DNA of 64,000 nucleotides from Anaerolineae bacterium (GTDB taxonomy: Bacteria; Chloroflexota; Anaerolineae; Caldilineales; Caldilineaceae). The notes under the pieces are model-generated. The model was not told the origin of the DNA. It saw nothing but the letters and a program-made list of their open reading frames with translations, and did no database searches. Below, in pieces: positions 43,522 through 52,508 of this stretch (positions are counted from its first letter, which is position 1; the number at the start of each line of letters is the position of its first letter). The stretch is taken from assembly GCA_030432295.1 (NCBI GenBank), contig JAUIHI010000002.1, positions 186,001-250,000 of the forward strand. Reading direction: 5' to 3'. A program made the translations under genes and the position numbers.

Positions 43522-44097
43522 ATGAAATATACTCTCGTGGCCTGGATGCGGGACAAGCCAGGCGTGTTGAGCCGGGTTTCCGGGATGTTACGCAGGCGCA
43601 ATTTCAACATCGACAGTTTGCAGGTGAGCCACAGCGAGACACCCGGCATCAGTCGGATGACATTTGTGGTGGACGGTGACGAGCGGGTGGTGGATCAGGT
43701 GCTCAAACAGATGCAAAAAGTGGTAGACGTCACCCGTGTGGAGAACATCTCTGACCAGCCTACAATCCTGCGGGAACTGGCGCTGATTCGGGTGCGTACC
43801 ACCGCTGATACCCGCAGAGAAATTATGCAATTTGCCGAAATCTACCGGGCGCAGATTGTGGACATCTCCGCCGACAGTCTGGTGATCCAGATTGTCGGGG
43901 CCGAGGACAAAGTGGATTCCCTCATCGATCTGCTGGACCGCTTTGGCATCGAAGAGATGGTACGCACAGGCCGGGTGGCCCTGGCCCGGGGGATGCGGAT
44001 AGGCAGCCACAAAGCCGTATCCTCCGTCTGGAAGGCACGCTCCACACCTGTCGCCAACGGCAATCGCAGCGAGCGGGAAAAGACGGGCGGCGTTTAG
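43522..44097 (+). CDS. ilvN: Acetolactate synthase small (regulatory) subunit
   Basis: This 191-residue regulatory subunit binds valine through its ACT domain and adjusts IlvB. The N-terminal ACT reads [20 protein letters not shown] and [20 protein letters not shown]; the C-terminal domain has [20 protein letters not shown] and [20 protein letters not shown]. The ATG at 43522 is chosen because the ACT domain starts there. The upstream part of the open frame translates an intergenic palindrome (about 43430-43495). Confidence 0.95.
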   Translation: MKYTLVAWMRDKPGVLSRVSGMLRRRNFNIDSLQVSHSETPGISRMTFVVDGDERVVDQVLKQMQKVVDVTRVENISDQPTILRELALIRVRTTADTRREIMQFAEIYRAQIVDISADSLVIQIVGAEDKVDSLIDLLDRFGIEEMVRTGRVALARGMRIGSHKAVSSVWKARSTPVANGNRSEREKTGGV

Positions 44098-44111
44098 TTT
44101 AAGAGTATCGG

Positions 44112-44170
44112 GTGTCAAGTGTCAGGTGTCATCCTGACTGGCGCTTGACACCCGACACCTGACACTTTTT
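44112..44170 (+). terminator. Palindrome with T run between ilvN and ilvC
   Basis: The arms GTGTCAAGTGTCAGGTGTC (44112-44130) and GACACCCGACACCTGACAC (44147-44165) pair with few mismatches and are followed by five T. It may be a partial terminator or mRNA-stabilising hairpin within the operon. Confidence 0.55.
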
Positions 44171-44224
44171 CAATATCCAATACCTACTTTCCAATACCAA
44201 CCCAACTGGAGAAAACAGGAACCC

Positions 44225-45226
44225 ATGGCAACGATTTACTACGAAAAGGACGCGGACCTTTCCCTGCTGGACGACAAGAAGATCGCCATCATCGGCTACG
44301 GCAGCCAGGGCCACGCCCACGCGCTCAATCTGAAAGACAGCGGCGCGGATGTGCGCATCGGCCTGCACGCGGGCAGCAAAAGCAAAGCCAAAGCCGAGGC
44401 CGACGGTCTGCGAGTGCTGAGTGTGGCAGATGCGGCCAAAGAAGCCAATGTCATTATGATTGTTATCCCTGATCCCATCCAGGCCAACGTCTACGAGGCG
44501 GAGATTGCCCCCAACCTGAATCCCGGCGATACACTAATGTTTGCCCACGGCTTCAACATTCGCTTCGGCTTCATCCAGGCCCCGGCCAATGTGGATGTGT
44601 CGATGGTGGCCCCCAAGGCCCCCGGCCATCGGGTGCGGGAAGTCTTCAAAGAAGGCTCCGGCGTGCCCGCGCTGGTGGCTGTCCATCAGGACGCGTCGGG
44701 CAAAGCCAAAGCCAATGCGCTTGCCTATGCGAAGGGCATCGGCTCTGCTCGCGCTGGCGTGCTGGAAACCACCTTTGCCGAAGAGACGGAAACAGACCTC
44801 TTCGGTGAGCAGGCTGTCCTCTGTGGTGGGGCCAGCGAACTGGTCAAGGCCGGTTTCGAGACGCTTGTGGAAGCGGGCTACCAGCCTGAGATCGCTTACT
44901 TTGAATGTCTGCACGAGCTGAAGCTGATCGTCGATCTGATGTACCAGGGCGGTCTGAACTATATGCGCTACAGCGTCAGCGACACCGCGGAGTGGGGCGA
45001 CTACAAGTCCGGCCAGCGGGTGATCACCGACGAGACAAAGCAGGCGATGAAGAAAATCCTGGGCGAAATCCAGTCCGGCGCCTTTGCCGAAGAGTGGATG
45101 GACGAATATCACAACGGCGGCAAAGTCTACTACGCCCGCCGGGACCGGGAACAGCACCAGCAGTTGGAAACCGTCGGCAAGCAACTGCGCGGGATGATGA
45201 GTTTCCTGGACGCCAAAGAAGTGTAG
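44225..45226 (+). CDS. ilvC: Ketol-acid reductoisomerase (class I)
   Basis: The 333-residue length fits the short class I enzyme. The NADPH-binding Rossmann motif [20 protein letters not shown] is near residue 20. The C-terminal knotted domain keeps [20 protein letters not shown] and [17 protein letters not shown], whose Glu residues hold the Mg ions. It rearranges and reduces acetolactate to dihydroxyisovalerate, directly after IlvBN in the pathway. The downstream intergenic region holds a purine-rich palindrome. Confidence 0.97.
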   Translation: MATIYYEKDADLSLLDDKKIAIIGYGSQGHAHALNLKDSGADVRIGLHAGSKSKAKAEADGLRVLSVADAAKEANVIMIVIPDPIQANVYEAEIAPNLNPGDTLMFAHGFNIRFGFIQAPANVDVSMVAPKAPGHRVREVFKEGSGVPALVAVHQDASGKAKANALAYAKGIGSARAGVLETTFAEETETDLFGEQAVLCGGASELVKAGFETLVEAGYQPEIAYFECLHELKLIVDLMYQGGLNYMRYSVSDTAEWGDYKSGQRVITDETKQAMKKILGEIQSGAFAEEWMDEYHNGGKVYYARRDREQHQQLETVGKQLRGMMSFLDAKEV

Positions 45227-45228
45227 GA

Positions 45229-45319
45229 AAGGCAAAAGGCAAAAGGGGAAGGCAAAAATCGCAGACAAAGAGACGGGAGACCCGTAACTTTTGCCTTTTG
45301 CCTTTCCACTTTTGCCTTC
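45229..45319. repeat. Imperfect palindrome between ilvC and leuA
   Basis: AGGCAAAAGGCAAAAGGGGA-type sequence (45229-45258) faces its complement CTTTTGCCTTTTGCCTTTCC (about 45289-45308), which is followed by a further CTTTTGCCTT. Confidence 0.6.
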
Positions 45320-45423
45320 AGAAAGGGGGTGATTGACGTGGACGATGGCCTTAGTGACCTTTTGTGGAACACAACGCGCAGTATCAAATTCTTTCCAAAT
45401 CAATTACTCCCCGGAGAAGTGCA

Positions 45424-47187
45424 ATGAGCCAGACAAATGGAAGCCAGGAAATCCCTGTAGAAATTAGTGCAGAGACCGACGCCGAAGTAGACGTAGCCAG
45501 CTTTGCCATCCCCGACATCGCGGCCTGGGCACGGGAGATCGCCCACGGCAACAAAGTCATCGTCTTTGACACGACTTTGCGCGACGGCGAGCAGTCCCCT
45601 GGCGCGACACTGAACGAGCAGGAAAAGCTGGAGATCGCCCGCCAGCTCGCCCGCCTGGGCGTGGATGTGATGGAAGCGGGCTTCCCCGCAGCCTCCCCCG
45701 GCGATCTGGCCGCGGTCAAAAAGATCGCCGAGACCGTCGGGCGCACCCCCCGCATCGACAAATCCGGTGCGATTGCCCCGCCGCCGATTGTGACCGGGCT
45801 GGCCCGCGCCTTCAAAAACGACATCGACAAAGCCTGGGAAGCGGTCGCGCCGGCCGTGCGCCCCCGCATCCACATTTTCTTGGCCACCAGCGACATCCAT
45901 ATGCAGCACAAACTGCGCATGAGCCGGGACGAAGTGCTGGAAAGCGTGGGCGATATGGTCCTGTACGCCAGCAGCCTGTGCGACGATGTGGAGTTCAGTC
46001 CAGAGGACGCGGGACGCAGCGATCCCGATTTTCTGGTGCAGGTACTGGGTGTGGCCATCAAAGCTGGAGCCACAACACTGAACATCCCCGATACAGTCGG
46101 CTACACCACCCCGGAGGAATTCGGCGGACTGATCCGCAGGTTGCGGGAGGAGACCGAAGGCGGCAAGGATGTAATTTTCAGCGTCCACTGCCACAACGAT
46201 CTGGGAATGGCAACCTCCAACACCCTGGCCGGTGTCCAGAACGGCGCACGCCAGATCGAAGTCACCATCAACGGCATCGGCGAGCGGGCGGGCAACACCA
46301 GCCTGGAAGAGACGGTCATGGCCCTCTACACCCGCCAGAGCGTCTTCGGAATGGAGACGAATATCGTCACCCCGGAGATTCACCGCACCAGCGATATGGT
46401 CAGCCGTTACACGGGCATTGTGATCCAGCCCAACAAAGCGATTGTGGGGTCCAACGCCTTTGCCCACGAGGCGGGCATCCATCAGGACGGGATGCTGAAA
46501 AACAAGAACACCTACGAAATTATGGATGCAGCCACCATCGGTCTGAACCAGAGCCGTCTGGTGTTGGGCAAACATTCGGGTCGGGCTGCCCTGCGCGCCC
46601 GGCTGGAAGAGATGGGCTATCATCTGAACGACGAGGAACTGCGGGATATTTTCAAGCGTTTCAAAGATGTGGCGGACAAGAAAAAGACCGTCACCGACGC
46701 GGATCTGGAAGCCCTGGCCGGTGACGAACTCTACCAGCCGGTGGAGATATGGGAGATGACCGGGCTGCAAGTCCTGTGCGGAACGGCGGTCAAACCGACT
46801 GCGGTCGTCACCCTGCGCAACAACCAGACCGGCGAAGAGATCACCGAAGCGGGCTTCGGCACAGGCCCGGTGGATGCGGTCTATCAGGGCATCAACCGCA
46901 TTGTGCAGGTCCCCGGCAACCTGACTGAATTTCTGGTACAGGCCGTGACCGAAGGCATCGACGCCACCGGCGACGTGACCATCCGGCTGGAAGTGCCGGA
47001 GAGCCGGGGCTTCAGCCAAACGGCCCAGGGCCGCCATCGCCGCCAGTTGTTCAGCGGGCGGGGCGTGGACACGGATATTATCGTGGCCAGCGCCAAAGCC
47101 TATATGCAGGGGCTGAACAAAATCATCGCCGCCCAGAGCGGCTCGGACAGTTCCGAGGTATCGATTGCCGCGGTTGAGAAGGTATAG
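45424..47187 (+). CDS. leuA: 2-isopropylmalate synthase
   Basis: This 587-residue enzyme condenses 2-ketoisovalerate with acetyl-CoA, the first leucine-specific step. The TIM barrel starts [20 protein letters not shown] near residue 46 and has the metal-binding [16 protein letters not shown] near 256 and [20 protein letters not shown] near 353. Residues ~440-560 form the LeuA dimerisation domain for leucine feedback ([20 protein letters not shown]). The N-terminal ~35 residues are an acidic extension not usual in the family. The ATG at 45424 has CCGGAGAAG upstream. leuBCD and ilvD are not in this window. Confidence 0.95.
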   Translation: MSQTNGSQEIPVEISAETDAEVDVASFAIPDIAAWAREIAHGNKVIVFDTTLRDGEQSPGATLNEQEKLEIARQLARLGVDVMEAGFPAASPGDLAAVKKIAETVGRTPRIDKSGAIAPPPIVTGLARAFKNDIDKAWEAVAPAVRPRIHIFLATSDIHMQHKLRMSRDEVLESVGDMVLYASSLCDDVEFSPEDAGRSDPDFLVQVLGVAIKAGATTLNIPDTVGYTTPEEFGGLIRRLREETEGGKDVIFSVHCHNDLGMATSNTLAGVQNGARQIEVTINGIGERAGNTSLEETVMALYTRQSVFGMETNIVTPEIHRTSDMVSRYTGIVIQPNKAIVGSNAFAHEAGIHQDGMLKNKNTYEIMDAATIGLNQSRLVLGKHSGRAALRARLEEMGYHLNDEELRDIFKRFKDVADKKKTVTDADLEALAGDELYQPVEIWEMTGLQVLCGTAVKPTAVVTLRNNQTGEEITEAGFGTGPVDAVYQGINRIVQVPGNLTEFLVQAVTEGIDATGDVTIRLEVPESRGFSQTAQGRHRRQLFSGRGVDTDIIVASAKAYMQGLNKIIAAQSGSDSSEVSIAAVEKV

Positions 47188-47253
47188 TTGATTGGTTGAG
47201 TAGTTGATTGGGGTGATCCTGCCAAATCATCCCAATCAACTACTCAACCAAAC
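47187..47253. repeat. Long palindrome after leuA
   Basis: ATTGGTTGAGTAGTTGATTG continuing to 47217 pairs almost perfectly with 47226-47253 over about 27 bases. There is no clear T run, so it is more likely an end-of-operon mRNA hairpin or a repeated element than a standard terminator. Confidence 0.65.
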
Positions 47254-47413
47254 CCCGAAAGAAAGCCCCGCATCCCCCCCTCGCTAGGCCCCCCGTTTCC
47301 CCTAGTGGACTATACTGTCCATATTTTCGCATCCTGCCCCGGTGCGAGTATCATAGACCCATTGAACTGTGCCATAAATCGCACTGCATGCCGACATATT
47401 GGACCCGAAAACA

Positions 47414-49285
47414 ATGCGACGTTCTCTCCTTTCCGCTATTCTCATTGCTGCCATCTTCTGCACGCTGCTGCCGGGGCCAACACTGCACGCCCAGGAACCG
47501 CCTCCGTCCGTCTACACTTTTCAGGAGTGCGAGACGGTGGAGGAGGCAAAGCTGCGGGATGAATTGAACGGCATCACCCAATTTGTCTTTGCTGCCGAGC
47601 AGAACAAACTGGACATTGCCGCAATGGTGGACCTGGCCTGGTTCGAGCAAAATGTGGATGCTGTGGTAGACGCGCAGGTGGACGCTGCGGTGGACCGGGT
47701 GCGCAACGAAGAGGACTATTGGAGCCGCTTTCTCTCTGGCTGGTCTGCGGAGAAGGCCGAGGAACTGACGACAAAAGTCGCCAACTACGCCTTTGGCTCC
47801 GACGCCTTTCGCCAGGAGATCGACGGGCTGTCGGCCTCGATTGCCGATGAACTGGCCCGGGAGGTCGGAGCGATGACAGCCCGTTCAGCGTCGTCGGCCC
47901 TGCTCTGTGTCCAGGAATTTATCGGCGACACCTTCTCCGAAACGATGATTGCCGTCTTTCAGGAGGACATCGAACAGAAGGTGACTGATGCGGATGTGGG
48001 CCAGGATTCCGAGACCGATTTTACGGTCATTCTGGACACCCGCACCAAATCCCTGGCCGGTGTGGGTGTGATTATTGCCAGCCAGATTGCCAAGAGTCTG
48101 GCCAAGAAAGTGGCTCAGCGGGTGGCTGGCAAAGTCGCCGGGCGCATTCTGGGCAAGGCGGCCACATCCATCATTCCCCTGGCTGGCTGGATTATCGGCG
48201 GCGGGCTGATTATCTGGGATATGATTGAGGCGGGCGAAGGTTCTCTGCCCCAGATTCGAGAGTCTTTGAAGGGAGCAGAAGTGAAGGCCGCGATCCGGGC
48301 GCAGGTGGCCGAAGTGGTGGAAACGGAACTGGGCGTGGAGATGCCCGAGCTGGCCCGTTCGGTCTCCAACGACATCTACGCGGCCTGGCTGGATTTCCGC
48401 ACCAAATTCAGCCGGGTGCTGGACCTGGCCGAGGCAAATCCCCGCTTCCAGACGCTGCTGGACAACACCACCGCGGATCAGGTGCAGAAGCTGGCTTCGC
48501 TGGTGGCGGTGGCCGACGCCCAACTTTCGCCGGAGCAGATCGACGAGGAGATCAACAGCGGGACATTCGAGCGCATCTTCTATCTGCCCGACCTCTCCTT
48601 CGAGATTCTGCGCACCACCGGCGACCCCCAGACGGTCATCGCCTGGGCCAATCTGGCCGGGGAATCCATTGCAGGCGTGGCCGAAACCGAACTCTACAAA
48701 ATCGCCACGCCCGAAGATTTCGCCGACCGGCAAGCGCTGGAAGCGGTGCTGGCCCTGGGCGATGGGGCGGCCATCCGCTCGCTGATGGAAATCAACCAGT
48801 TGGAGCGGGAGATTCTGTTGGGGCTGCCCGCGGAGCAGTTGCGCGACGCAGTAACCACATTCAGCCCGGACGATCTGCGCTGGCTGGCGAGTTACATCAC
48901 ACAGATGGCTCCCCAGGAGAGCAACCGGTTGGTCTCCCAACTGCTGCGGGAACCGGCGCTGATGTCCAAACTCAAATTCGAGGACATCCGCAAAGCGCTG
49001 GTGGAGAGCGACAATGTGGACGAGACCCTGGCCTTTCTCTCCGAACAGGCCGAGGCCGCTTCCAATCCGGTCGAGACAATGACGGGTGTCATTGAGGATA
49101 CCCAGCGGGTGATGGGCGGCGAGGTCCCCTGGCAGCTATTCTGGCGCAAATACGCCACCCGGCAGAATGCGATTTATCTGGGCATTGGGCTGCTGCTGCT
49201 CTTCCTGCTCTGGCGGCTCTTCTTTCGTCGCAGCCCCGGCGTCAATGTGACGGTCAACATCCCGGACAACCGGGACAAAAGATAG
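47414..49285 (+). CDS. Secreted, C-terminally membrane-anchored protein of unknown function
   Basis: I do not recognise this 623-residue protein. It starts with a clear signal peptide (MRRSLLSAILIAAIFCTLLP, then an Ala-Gln cleavage region near residue 26). It has a hydrophobic central stretch (IIPLAGWIIGGGLIIWDM near 255) preceded by a Lys/Arg-rich amphipathic segment. It ends with a membrane helix (YLGIGLLLLFLLWRLFF) and a short basic tail. Most of the rest is predicted alpha-helical and acidic, with TTKVANYAFGSDAFRQEIDG-like segments. A TTG at 47399 is also in frame, but the ATG gives the signal peptide directly. The YbjQ-like gene follows after a palindrome. Confidence 0.75.
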   Translation: MRRSLLSAILIAAIFCTLLPGPTLHAQEPPPSVYTFQECETVEEAKLRDELNGITQFVFAAEQNKLDIAAMVDLAWFEQNVDAVVDAQVDAAVDRVRNEEDYWSRFLSGWSAEKAEELTTKVANYAFGSDAFRQEIDGLSASIADELAREVGAMTARSASSALLCVQEFIGDTFSETMIAVFQEDIEQKVTDADVGQDSETDFTVILDTRTKSLAGVGVIIASQIAKSLAKKVAQRVAGKVAGRILGKAATSIIPLAGWIIGGGLIIWDMIEAGEGSLPQIRESLKGAEVKAAIRAQVAEVVETELGVEMPELARSVSNDIYAAWLDFRTKFSRVLDLAEANPRFQTLLDNTTADQVQKLASLVAVADAQLSPEQIDEEINSGTFERIFYLPDLSFEILRTTGDPQTVIAWANLAGESIAGVAETELYKIATPEDFADRQALEAVLALGDGAAIRSLMEINQLEREILLGLPAEQLRDAVTTFSPDDLRWLASYITQMAPQESNRLVSQLLREPALMSKLKFEDIRKALVESDNVDETLAFLSEQAEAASNPVETMTGVIEDTQRVMGGEVPWQLFWRKYATRQNAIYLGIGLLLLFLLWRLFFRRSPGVNVTVNIPDNRDKR

Positions 49286-49365
49286 AACGCGGATGACGCG
49301 GAAACAACGGATTTGCGCGGATAAAAAATCCGCGTGAATCCGCCCAATCCGCGTCATCCGCGTTC
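49285..49365. repeat. Dispersed intergenic palindrome with an 18-bp perfect arm
   Basis: GAACGCGGATGACGCGGA (49285-49302) is the exact complement of TCCGCGTCATCCGCGTTC (49348-49365). Inner CGCGGAT and ATCCGCG words pair again. It separates the unknown membrane protein from the YbjQ-like gene. Confidence 0.75.
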
Positions 49366-49385
49366 CATTCTTCAGGAGATATTCT

Positions 49386-49703
49386 GTGCTGATTGCTCTG
49401 GACCAACCCCATCGGGACGATATAGAAGTCGGCGAGTTTCTGGTCGTCGTGACGGTTTACGCCGCCAATATCGTGCAGGACGTGCGGGAGAATATCCGCA
49501 ATCTGGTGGGTGGGCGCATGGCCCACTACGAGCGGCTGATCCAGGCTGCGGTGGAGCAGGCCCTAGCCGATCTGGAAACGAAAGCGTCCGACAAAGGCTA
49601 CGACGGCGTGCTGGGGGTGAAGATCAGCCACCCCACTGTCGTGGACGGCGGGGTGGAGGTGGTGGTCTATGGCAACGGGTATCGGGTGCGGCGTGCGGAG
49701 TAA
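49386..49703 (+). CDS. YbjQ/UPF0145-like heavy-metal-binding-type domain protein
   Basis: This 105-residue protein fits the UPF0145 pattern: [20 protein letters not shown], then [20 protein letters not shown] and [20 protein letters not shown], ending in a strand with YGNGYRVRR. Members form ring-shaped oligomers of unclear role, and a link to metal binding is only by name. The start is GTG, with CAGGAG upstream. It may be co-transcribed with the membrane protein gene ahead of it. Confidence 0.7.
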   Translation: MLIALDQPHRDDIEVGEFLVVVTVYAANIVQDVRENIRNLVGGRMAHYERLIQAAVEQALADLETKASDKGYDGVLGVKISHPTVVDGGVEVVVYGNGYRVRRAE

Positions 49704-49836
49704 CGGATGCCCAATGGGGAATGTAGAGTAGCTCTCGCCGCTGGCTGCGGACCAGCGGTGAGTACCCGTCACGGCCTTGCGACAGTTGTAGAATCTAACG
49801 AATGCTGTGTTGAACGGCATTCGTTTTGTGGGGTCC

Positions 49837-50376
49837 TCATTGCCTGTGGTTCTGGATCAGCCTTTTGTATGCGCCAATAAACCTCGCCAATTCGTCCTCT
49901 GTTTTCTGGTCAGTGATGCTTCCCTGCTCATCTACCTTGCCCTTAACTCCCTGGACCAATAAAGTCGTCTCGTCTGTGAATCTAGCCATTACAGTTCTCA
50001 TTATCAGTTGCAATTCTTCATGGCCTTTTTGTCCATGGGCCGAAGCAGTGATGAGGCCAACGGGTTTTTCGGAAAAAACGGTCGTTGACACACACCATTC
50101 AATGGCATTTTTGAGTCCACTTGGAATGCTAAACACATATTCGGGTGTGCAAATCAAAACCCCATCCGCGCAACTTATATTATCTCTCAATTCGGTGATT
50201 ACTGCGGGTGGATTATTGGCTGATAACTCTGGATCAAAATGGGGGAGCATTTTTAGTTCATTGAATATCTTTACATCAAACTCATCTCGGATCATTTTTT
50301 CGAAATTATCCACCAACACGCTGTTTGCTGAATTTCGACTTGCACTTCCAATGATTGCCAATATCTTTTGTTTCAT
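49837..50376 (-). CDS. NADPH-dependent FMN reductase-like flavoprotein
   Basis: This 179-residue flavodoxin-like protein has the FMN phosphate loop IIGSASRNSANSVLVDNF and the flavin-contacting ICTPEYVFSIPSGLKNAIEW near residue 75, then GLITASAHGQKGHEELQLIM. Relatives reduce quinones, azo compounds or FMN. It is less GC-rich than the ilv-leu genes and belongs to the run of unrelated minus-strand genes at 49.8-53.0 kb that resembles an integron cassette array. A G7-type tract and attC-like cores lie upstream (50377-50572). Confidence 0.85.
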   Translation of the reverse strand: MKQKILAIIGSASRNSANSVLVDNFEKMIRDEFDVKIFNELKMLPHFDPELSANNPPAVITELRDNISCADGVLICTPEYVFSIPSGLKNAIEWCVSTTVFSEKPVGLITASAHGQKGHEELQLIMRTVMARFTDETTLLVQGVKGKVDEQGSITDQKTEDELARFIGAYKRLIQNHRQ

Positions 50377-50572
50377 ACGAGTGATTTTTCCTGCTTCACA
50401 AGGAGCTTCCTTGCCATTTTTTTTGGGGGGGGTGTAAGATGTCTCTCACCGCTTCGGACAGGGTGGAGCCATCCAACGTCGGACAGGGGTTCAGCGAACT
50501 GATCCCGATGCTCACTGCATTTCCTCTGGTCGCAGCCTAACATCTAACGATGTCGGGTCCGCGGCCTGGATG
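50377..50572 (-). other. Gene-free spacer with attC-like core sites
   Basis: Read on the minus strand this spacer contains GTTAGGC (50535-50541) and GTTGGAT (50471-50477), both fitting the GTTRRRY core of integron attC sites. No full attC fold could be drawn by eye, so these may be chance or degraded sites. Confidence 0.4.
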
Positions 50573-50749
50573 TCATTTTTCATTCTCTTGTTTGTTAGAA
50601 ATAACGAAAAAAACGATGCCAAGGACAAAGAAGGCTAATCCGATAGCCCGAAAGACTCCCAATTGATTAGCCAGGCTGACCGCGAAAAAGATTATGCCAC
50701 ACAACAAAAACAGTATGGCCGTGATTCGTAGAAATTTTGTTGAGTTCAT
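50573..50749 (-). CDS. Small two-helix membrane protein (58 aa)
   Basis: This short ORF encodes two transmembrane helices (ITAILFLLCGIIFFAVSLAN and AIGLAFFVLGIVFFVI) and a charged tail, SNKQENEK. It starts with ATG, with AGGATTGCACCT just upstream, and lies alone between two spacers of ~200 bases. Small membrane proteins of this kind are common in integron cassettes. A core-like GTTAAGC on the same strand (50770-50776) lies about 20 bases before its start. No function is known. Confidence 0.65.
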   Translation of the reverse strand: MNSTKFLRITAILFLLCGIIFFAVSLANQLGVFRAIGLAFFVLGIVFFVISNKQENEK

Positions 50750-50983
50750 AGGTGCAATCCTGTTATGGAGCTTAACGGTCGAGTTCAGTTATAGGCACAA
50801 TTTTTTGGATTTCTGCGTTGCACCCAACCCATTGTTCAGTCATCCGCGCACTCTCGAAAGTTGTCGCCGGCCTCACTGCTATTATCAGGCAACTGAACAA
50901 ACGCCCCCTGAAGTTCCCCGCCCCATACGCCGTTTATGGTTTGCGGCCATGCCCGCAGCACCCGCTCAACCTTAGCCGTACTG

Positions 50984-51568
50984 TTAAAAATCGCATCCGG
51001 CTGGCTGAGGCGGCTCAGCCTCTACGCCATCTGCGAAGTCTGGTGTCAGTTCGTTCGCCACAAAGCCAGATTGAACGGTCCCCTGCCAGCTTTTCCCTCC
51101 ATATCCGGCAGGATGCAGATGCGCCCGAACGATGACAACCCTATCAGCTTCGATGGCAACCGGCCCGCCAGCCCGGGTAAACGGCTGCTCGTTCACGTGG
51201 CTATGGGTTAGAATTCGCCGGTAGATCAATTCCCCCTGTTCGGTAAGGACTTCCCACCAGTCGGCATACTGTTCACATCCCGTGTCGGGGCTGGCAATTT
51301 CGACCGAAAATTGATACGCTCCCCTGCTGCCCGTCACTTGCACCGAAAGGACATCGGCTTTGGCTGTCTCTGTGGCCGCCTCTATGGCCGCTGGCTGATC
51401 TGGCTGATCTGGCTGATCTGGCGGGCTGCTGTCTTGATTGTTGCTTTCCACGGGAGCAGTGGCGTTGGGCGTGGGCAAGCTGCTGGCACAACCCCACAGC
51501 GAAAGTGAGATTCCCAGCAAAAAAAGAATGAGCCAGAATGTTCGAGCTCTTCGTTGTGACAACTTCAT
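50984..51568 (-). CDS. Putative lipoprotein of unknown function
   Basis: This 194-residue protein has a lipoprotein signal (TFWLILFLLGISLSLWGCAS, lipobox Cys near residue 27). A low-complexity linker with three DQP repeats follows. A ~120-residue beta-rich domain follows, with VTGSRGAYQFSVEIASPDTG and HLHPAGYGGKSWQGTVQSGF. Two Cys (in TGCEQYADWW and near the C-terminus PAGCDF) could form a disulphide. It should sit on the outer face of the membrane. I do not recognise the domain. GGAGGAATG overlaps the start region. Confidence 0.75.
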   Translation of the reverse strand: MKLSQRRARTFWLILFLLGISLSLWGCASSLPTPNATAPVESNNQDSSPPDQPDQPDQPAAIEAATETAKADVLSVQVTGSRGAYQFSVEIASPDTGCEQYADWWEVLTEQGELIYRRILTHSHVNEQPFTRAGGPVAIEADRVVIVRAHLHPAGYGGKSWQGTVQSGFVANELTPDFADGVEAEPPQPAGCDF

Positions 51569-51661
51569 TCCTCCTCTATCTCCGCTCAGACCGCTGATAT
51601 TGCCAGATTCCCCGCAGCATCCCGGCCCGGCGGAGCCGTTAGGCCGTTCAAGATTTTATCT

Positions 51662-51720
51662 ATCCACAGATTTCAGTCCTGATTCTCGGTTATCTGTGAA
51701 AATCCGTGCCATCTGTGGAT
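51662..51720. repeat. Imperfect palindrome between the lipoprotein and GyrI-like genes
   Basis: ATCCACAGAT (51662-51671) and ATCTGTGGAT (51711-51720) are exact complements, with inner ATCTGTG/CACGGAT-like words. It lies between an attC-like half site (51753-51764) and a GTTAGGC core in the opposite orientation (51638-51644), as if inserted in an attC. Confidence 0.6.
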
Positions 51721-51765
51721 CGTTATTTCTTTGGAAAAGCCTTAGTCACCGTGCATGGTTAGCCG

Positions 51766-52374
51766 TCATCTCATTGGTTGCCGGATGATTGTCTTCCATT
51801 TCATTGGGTCTGCGCGCCGAATATCGGTCAGGTAAATCTCGTGATGCTTTCCGGTGAGGCTTGAATGGGTGCCAATATACTCATGCAGCTTTGCAATCGT
51901 TGGACCCTCTGCTGAAAATGGGCCGATGTGCAAAATCTGGGCGCACCGGCCCTCGGAAAATTCCTCCAACCGCAGTTTATGGAGGGCGGGAAGATTCTTC
52001 TTCCTGCCGACCGTAGAAATAGCATCCTGGATGGTTTCGTCAGGTACGAAAGACGGCTGCAAAATCATCATCGTCCAATTCCAGTTCGCTTTGTCGCTGG
52101 TAGTGAAGGCGGATAAGTCATCAGCCCACCAGAGTCCTTCGAGCGGCATCACAGCGTAGTCGATCTTCTGAGCCCCCTTTTTCACGGCAAATTTTGCCGT
52201 GTAGGAGACTGAAAATAGAGCCTCAACGGCTTGCGCATACTCCTGGGACGTGTTCGGGTCGCCCTTGCCATCAACCATCAGGTATTTGAGCGGCGGCACA
52301 GTGACTTGCACGATTTCTTTAGCGGAGACTTTGTAGAGCTGTTTCAGCTCCTTCTTGAGGTCGATTTTATTCAT
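51766..52374 (-). CDS. GyrI-like small-molecule-binding protein
   Basis: This 202-residue protein matches the GyrI-like family: VTVPPLKYLMVDGKGDPNTS near residue 25, YAVMPLEGLWWADDLSAFTT near 72 and HIGPFSAEGPTIAKLHEYIG near 150. These domains bind hydrophobic compounds, some hydrolysing or sequestering toxins. It starts 18 bases after the end of a well-formed attC-like site (52392-52490) and ends next to another half site, as expected of a cassette gene. Confidence 0.8.
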   Translation of the reverse strand: MNKIDLKKELKQLYKVSAKEIVQVTVPPLKYLMVDGKGDPNTSQEYAQAVEALFSVSYTAKFAVKKGAQKIDYAVMPLEGLWWADDLSAFTTSDKANWNWTMMILQPSFVPDETIQDAISTVGRKKNLPALHKLRLEEFSEGRCAQILHIGPFSAEGPTIAKLHEYIGTHSSLTGKHHEIYLTDIRRADPMKWKTIIRQPMR

Positions 52375-52391
52375 GGATGCTCGCTATGGCG

Positions 52392-52490
52392 GTTAACGTC
52401 CGCGCTGTGCGGCCAACCCGCTACTCCGATAAAATATCGAGTCTAGGTAAATCCGGCCGATTCCCAGGTCCGCTCCAGCGCATGGTTAGC
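52392..52490 (-). mobile_element. attC-like integron recombination site
   Basis: On the minus strand the site runs GCTAACCATGCGCTGGAGCG ... GCGCGGACGTTAACC. The two ends are an imperfect palindrome. The TAAC/GTTA boxes pair, then three unpaired bases, then GCGCTG pairs, then an extra unpaired base, then GCGG pairs and a further extra base. Box-spacer-box with extrahelical bases is the attC architecture. The cores deviate by one base from RYYYAAC and GTTRRRY. It lies after the 170-aa gene and directly before the GyrI-like gene. Confidence 0.65.
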
Positions 52491-52508
52491 TTGCTCTTTC
52501 AAATCAAC

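Noticed and set aside
45400-47037. Minus-strand open frame of 545 codons opposite leuA
   Set aside because: LeuA motifs are intact on the plus strand; the antisense frame has no family pattern.
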